In this document: positions 60,613-64,000 of the stretch, piece by piece
Layout of the letters: each line of letters opens with the position of its first letter
Position numbering within the stretch: the stretch's first letter is position 1
Origin: Palleronia sp. THAF1
GTDB lineage: Bacteria; Pseudomonadota; Alphaproteobacteria; Rhodobacterales; Rhodobacteraceae
Assembly: GCF_009363795.1 (NCBI RefSeq)
Contig: NZ_CP045420.1
Location: 415,001-479,000, forward strand
Reading direction: 5' to 3'
Length of the DNA stretch: 64,000 nucleotides
The notes under the pieces: model-generated
The model's input: only the letters and a program-made list of their open reading frames with translations
The model's database searches: none
What the model was told of the DNA's origin: nothing
Made by a program: the position numbers and the translations under genes

Positions 60613-62901
60613 ATGAACAAGGTGATTACCGAAGGCCTGGTCCTGGCTCCGACTCCGTTCGCGGACGGGCTGGATGTCTATTCGAAGGATGATGGCACCG
60701 CCGGATCCGCCACCTATGCCGGGGACCAGAACGCGGCCTACGTGCCTGCCGATCAGGACTTCGGCGGTGCATTGGAGTTGCGCAAGGTCGCGAACGTGCA
60801 GCGTGTGCGCTACATGGGCCGTACGCCGATCCTGCCCGGTACTTATCTGCGCGTCACGGCCCGGATGCGGGTGATTTCCGGTTCTATTCCGACGATCCGC
60901 ATCGGCGGCACGCCTGCGCGCGGCAGCGATATCGTCGTTGGCGGTCTTCCGACCTCTGGCCCCTCTGTTACGCCTCAGGGCTACGGAGAGGTCGTCGAGG
61001 TCAGCGCCATCGTCGGTGCGGGCCGTCGCGGCGGGGTGGATTTGACCTGGGGCTCTGTCCCGCAATACGGATTCTTCGGCATCGACCTGACCGGTCCCAA
61101 CGGCGGGGTCGTCCGGATCGACGATATCGAGATCGAGGATGTCACCTCTGTCTTCATCGCCGACATGCTGCCCATCGTGGATGTGCGCGACTACGGCGCG
61201 TTCGGTGATGGCACGACCAACGACACCGCCGCCTTCAACGCCGCCGATGCCGACAGCGACGGGCGCGAGATCATCGTCCCCAAGGGCACCTACCTGCTGG
61301 ATGGCGATGTCTACATCGACACGCGCATCCGCTTCGAAGGCACGATCGTCCAGCCCCGCAACCACCTGTTCGTGCTGCGCAAGAACTTCGATCTGGCCAC
61401 CTACATCGATGCGTTTGGCGACGAGGTCGAGGCGTTCAAGAAAGCGACGCAGGCGCTTCTGGGCAACTCCGACCACGAAAGCCTAGACATGAGCGGTCGG
61501 CGCGTCGATCTGGATGCGCCCATCGACATGGCAGAGGCCACGGGCCGCGACGTGTTCGAGATCCGGCGCGTCATTCGCAACGGCCAGTTCAACGTCAAGC
61601 CTGGACCGGCATGGGACGTGGGTCGGGTGACGTCACCGGGCAGCTACGATCCTTCGAACGCCGGGCGCCTGACCAACGTGAACTATGCCGCGCAGATCGA
61701 GATCGGTTCCCATGTGACCGGCGCGGGTGTCGGGCGCGAGGTCTACGTGAAGGACGTCAACGTCGGCGCGAAGATCGTCTACCTCTCGCAGCCGTTGTAT
61801 GGCGGCGCGGGACGGCGGACCTTCACGTTCAGCCGCTACCGCTACGTCCTTGATTTCGGACGCTTCACCAAGCTGTCGAAGTTCACGCTGGACTCCATCG
61901 ACTTCCAGATGGACGGGCGCGCCAGCGGCATCATGATGGCGCAGGACGGCGAGACCTTCCATCTGCGCGACTGCCACATCACCAAGCCCAGCCACCGCGG
62001 TCTGACCTCTTTCGGGCGGGCCTGTCAGGACCTGCAGATCGACCGGTGCCACTTCATCTCTGCCGAGCAGGATGTGGCCGCCACGCAGCGCGTCTCCGTC
62101 GGGTTCAACGTCAATGCGAACGACGCCAAGATCCGCGACAGCCGGTTTCAGCGGTTGGGCACGACGATGGTGCTGAACGGCGCGGGCCACCTGATCGTGG
62201 GCAACCACTGGTTCCAGGGCGACAACCTGACCAACAGTCCGCGCACTGGTGGCATCGTATTGACGCAGCCCAACGTGAAGTCGGTCATCACGGGCAACTA
62301 CCTTGATAACTCGTCCATCATCTGGACGAACGAGCACGACGCCTATCCCGACTTCAACGCGGAATTCACCTTCGGCGGGCTCAGCGTCACCGGCAATATC
62401 TTCACCGCGAACGATACCAACAGCAGCTTCGCTTGGATCATTATCAAACCCTACGGGCCCGGCCACTATATTCAGGGACTGTCGGTCACCGGTAATGTGT
62501 TCCGTTCGATCAACGGCTCGAACGAGCGGGTCGAAACGGTGGACACCTCTATCGCCGATCTCGACCGCGCGGCCTTCCGCACGATCGAATGGACGGGCAA
62601 CACGTTCAACAACGTCAATCAGGCCACGATCAACCCAGTCACGCTGGAGTTTACGCAAAACAGCGCGCAGCAGACGTGGACGCTGGCCCCCGGTGGCTGG
62701 ATGCCGTTCAACGGCTGGACGCGCACGGTGCCCGCGATCGCTCCGGTGGGGCGCCTTCGGGACAATGGCGGGGCGACGCTGTACGAAATGCCGGCCTGCG
62801 ACACCGTGGAGGGCAGCAACTCCGATCTCGTGCGCTTGCATTTCTCGAAGCCAGCGAAGGGCAAGGTGCAGCTGACAGTGCGCTGCGATAAACCCTACTG
62901 A
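60613..62901 (+). CDS. Right-handed parallel beta-helix protein (pectate-lyase-like fold)
   Basis: 762 residues. A ~180-residue N-terminal beta-sandwich-like region (TYLRVTARMRVISGS) precedes VRDYGAFGDGTTNDTAAFNAA (about 198-218), the entry motif of GH28/pectate-lyase-superfamily beta-helices, then repeating coils (LIVGNHWFQGDN; SVTGNIFTAND; SVTGNVFRS). A short C-terminal domain ends in CDTVEG and VRCDKPY. No signal peptide is seen. It may bind or cleave a polysaccharide, or be a tail-spike-like surface protein; catalytic residues cannot be identified. Confidence 0.75.
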   Translation: MNKVITEGLVLAPTPFADGLDVYSKDDGTAGSATYAGDQNAAYVPADQDFGGALELRKVANVQRVRYMGRTPILPGTYLRVTARMRVISGSIPTIRIGGTPARGSDIVVGGLPTSGPSVTPQGYGEVVEVSAIVGAGRRGGVDLTWGSVPQYGFFGIDLTGPNGGVVRIDDIEIEDVTSVFIADMLPIVDVRDYGAFGDGTTNDTAAFNAADADSDGREIIVPKGTYLLDGDVYIDTRIRFEGTIVQPRNHLFVLRKNFDLATYIDAFGDEVEAFKKATQALLGNSDHESLDMSGRRVDLDAPIDMAEATGRDVFEIRRVIRNGQFNVKPGPAWDVGRVTSPGSYDPSNAGRLTNVNYAAQIEIGSHVTGAGVGREVYVKDVNVGAKIVYLSQPLYGGAGRRTFTFSRYRYVLDFGRFTKLSKFTLDSIDFQMDGRASGIMMAQDGETFHLRDCHITKPSHRGLTSFGRACQDLQIDRCHFISAEQDVAATQRVSVGFNVNANDAKIRDSRFQRLGTTMVLNGAGHLIVGNHWFQGDNLTNSPRTGGIVLTQPNVKSVITGNYLDNSSIIWTNEHDAYPDFNAEFTFGGLSVTGNIFTANDTNSSFAWIIIKPYGPGHYIQGLSVTGNVFRSINGSNERVETVDTSIADLDRAAFRTIEWTGNTFNNVNQATINPVTLEFTQNSAQQTWTLAPGGWMPFNGWTRTVPAIAPVGRLRDNGGATLYEMPACDTVEGSNSDLVRLHFSKPAKGKVQLTVRCDKPY

Positions 62902-62930
62902 TGCGACCTTCCGCCACAGAAAATGGCCGT

Positions 62931-62946
62931 GCGCGGGAACCCGCGC
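62931..62946 (+). terminator. Hairpin after the beta-helix gene
   Basis: GCGCGGG-AA-CCCGCGC is a perfect 7 bp palindromic stem 29 bp beyond the stop. The U-run is missing; it may still end or protect the transcript. Confidence 0.4.
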
Positions 62947-62996
62947 GCGGTCTGGCGCGTCTTGCTCCCTGAAGACTTATTAATGGGACAGTAGAA

Positions 62997-63293
62997 ATGA
63001 AAAAAGGTTTGGTTCCCGCGATCATCGCGGTGATCGTCGTGGCATTGCTGGCGTGGTACTTCCTCGACGTTGATGTCGATGGTGGCGATATGCCTGAAGT
63101 CAGCGTCGAGGGTGGTGAACTGCCCGAGGCCGACGTAACCACCGGCGACATCGATGTCGGCACCACCGAAGAGACGGTCACGACGCCCGACGTGGACATC
63201 GACGTCGGCACCGAAGAATCCGACGTGACCGTTCCCACAATCGACGTTTCGCCCGCTCCGGAAGCGGACGAAGACGAAGCAGTCACGCAGTAA
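62997..63293 (+). CDS. Acidic membrane-anchored protein with Val/Asp repeats
   Basis: 98 residues. MKKGLVPAIIAVIVVALLAWYF is one N-terminal membrane segment (here residues 5-22), followed by a highly acidic low-complexity tail with alternating Asp/Glu and Val, including the imperfect repeats DIDVGTTEE and DIDVGTEES. It carries no cysteine or catalytic motif. Similar acidic tails are seen in small Rhodobacteraceae proteins of unknown role. The tail probably reaches into the periplasm, perhaps binding cations or surface polymers; this is inference. Confidence 0.7.
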   Translation: MKKGLVPAIIAVIVVALLAWYFLDVDVDGGDMPEVSVEGGELPEADVTTGDIDVGTTEETVTTPDVDIDVGTEESDVTVPTIDVSPAPEADEDEAVTQ

Positions 63294-63421
63294 AGCGGCT
63301 TTGGTTAACGAGTGTGTGGCGTCGTCCGACAGGGCGGCGCCGCTTTCGTTACTTTTGGTTCCGCGGTGGTTGCTTTTCTGGCTGTAAGCTGCACCCCGTA
63401 AGCCCTTGGAGCACACAATAG

Positions 63422-63778
63422 TTAATTACAAATTTCGGTAATGAGATCGGTGAACTCTTGCGTGTCCAGAAAATAGTTTGGATATCCACGCGCAAGGCTA
63501 TTCACGTCTTGCGCGGCGACCAAAACGGCATCCAAGGGTTGATCGCTTTGAGATATCTCTAATTCGCGTTTCGCGTAAGCATCGGTTGCAGTGAGTATGT
63601 CTCGAAATGCCGTGATTACTGTTCTGGCGGTGTAGTAATTTACCTCGACCAGAAAATGAGTATATCCGGGCAGAGATTTCTGCTGAATAGTTTGGTGTGA
63701 ATCCGAGTATGCACGAAGCGCGGCACACGCTCCCAAGTCTTCCTCAATGCTGGTCAGGAGTTTAGGGTCAGGACCCAT
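63422..63778 (-). CDS. Hypothetical protein, possibly 5'-truncated by an insertion sequence
   Basis: 118 residues, mainly helical by appearance (LTSIEEDLGACAALRAYSD; TVITAFRDILTATDAYAKRELE). I recognise no family. The base composition is AT-richer than the rest of the window (one 60-base block I counted is 45% GC), suggesting acquisition by transfer. The ATG at 63778 has no ribosome binding site and lies at the edge of the IS element, so the original 5' end may have been lost. Its reading frame continues into the IS side without a stop. Confidence 0.5.
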   Translation of the reverse strand: MGPDPKLLTSIEEDLGACAALRAYSDSHQTIQQKSLPGYTHFLVEVNYYTARTVITAFRDILTATDAYAKRELEISQSDQPLDAVLVAAQDVNSLARGYPNYFLDTQEFTDLITEICN

Positions 63779-63789
63779 TGATCTGCTTG

Positions 63790-64000
63790 AGGCTCTGCGG
63801 CCCGCGTGATTCACTGCCCCTGAACCAAAGGGGGCGTGATGAGTGATCTATACTGGCTGAGCGAGGCTCAGATGGAGCGGCTGCGGCCTTACTTTCCCAA
63901 GAGCCATGGCGTGCCCCGCGTCGATGATCGACGGGTCCTGAGCGGCATTATCTTCATCAATCGCAATGGCTTGCGATGGCGAGATGCGCCGCGTGAATAT
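63790..64000 (+). mobile_element. Left end of an IS5-family insertion sequence (cut by window edge)
   Basis: The transposase reading frame at 63839 and the abrupt change next to the low-GC gene mark an insertion sequence. The exact terminal repeat is not determinable because the other end lies outside; the left boundary is placed roughly at 63785-63800. A short hairpin (GCCCCT..AGGGGGC, 63816-63835) lies just before the transposase start. Confidence 0.7.
63839..64000 (+). CDS. IS5-family transposase, N-terminal fragment (continues beyond the window)
   Basis: The first 54 codons are present. YWLSEAQMERLRPYFP and RVLSGIIFINRNGLRWRDAP are the standard opening of IS5/IS427-group transposases (DUF4096-type DNA-binding region); the DDE catalytic domain would follow outside the window. 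In many members of this group the frame is split in two by programmed frameshifting, which cannot be judged here. Confidence 0.85.
   Translation, partial: MSDLYWLSEAQMERLRPYFPKSHGVPRVDDRRVLSGIIFINRNGLRWRDAPREY

Noticed and set aside
63294-63421. tRNA gene or phage attachment site near the composition change
   Set aside because: No cloverleaf or T-loop sequence is visible; the palindromic stretch near 63330 looks like the end of the preceding transcript.

Overview
The window reads as chromosomal DNA of a marine-type alphaproteobacterium of the Rhodobacteraceae (Roseobacter group or close to it). The evidence is high GC with strong third-position GC bias, class I lysyl-tRNA synthetase, an isolated ctaD followed by a DUF2244 gene, glyQ-DUF6446-glyS followed by a PEP-utilising enzyme, a glcDEF cluster, and several small protein families typical of that group. 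The genus is not identifiable from the sequence alone. Genes are densely packed: no gap is longer than about 220 bp (55240-55457), many neighbours overlap by 1 or 4 bases, and I saw no tRNA, rRNA, CRISPR array or prophage.

Layout. 0-6.3 kb: a divergent sulfotransferase / GT14-like glycosyltransferase pair, a HIT protein, a STAS-like protein, an MscS channel, an orphan ABC ATPase and a zinc-ribbon protein. 6.4-12.6 kb: polA, an RsuA-family pseudouridine synthase, small exported proteins, a thioredoxin-fold protein and a CDF metal exporter. 12.6-20 kb: DUF1285, then MoxR, DUF58, a DUF4159 protein and a large membrane protein; the last three all carry vWA-like folds. 20-24.6 kb: small exported/membrane proteins and glycolate oxidase glcDEF. 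24.7-31.2 kb: a serine protease, an Hsp20 gene with a sigma-32-like promoter and a ROSE-like RNA thermometer, two metabolic dehydrogenases and a hydrolase. 31.3-40.5 kb: a catalytically dead trypsin-like protein, glyQ/glyS, a PPDK-like enzyme and a SleB hydrolase. 40.5-44.3 kb: the folB-folP-glmM-gtrA operon. 44.2-47.3 kb: a drug/metabolite transporter, ilvC and two tandem Lrp regulators. 47.3-55.2 kb: a UbiH-like hydroxylase, a GntR regulator, a GT2 synthase preceded by a perfect CtrA box, carA, a YqeY protein, DUF2244 and ctaD. 55.4-60.5 kb: nadD, dacB, small proteins, a TerB-like protein, lysS and DUF4864. 60.6-63.3 kb: a parallel beta-helix protein and an acidic membrane-anchored protein. 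From 63.3 kb GC content falls: an unknown gene is followed by the left end of an IS5-family insertion sequence that runs off the window.

Most of the window is core housekeeping sequence. The points that stand out are the MoxR/triple-vWA cluster, a dispersed intergenic repeat (six copies) that often carries the next gene's ribosome binding site, a low-GC block that lengthens glyS, a trypsin-like protein lacking all three catalytic residues, the heat-controlled Hsp20 leader, and a CtrA-box-preceded glycosyltransferase with an MshEN-like N-terminus.
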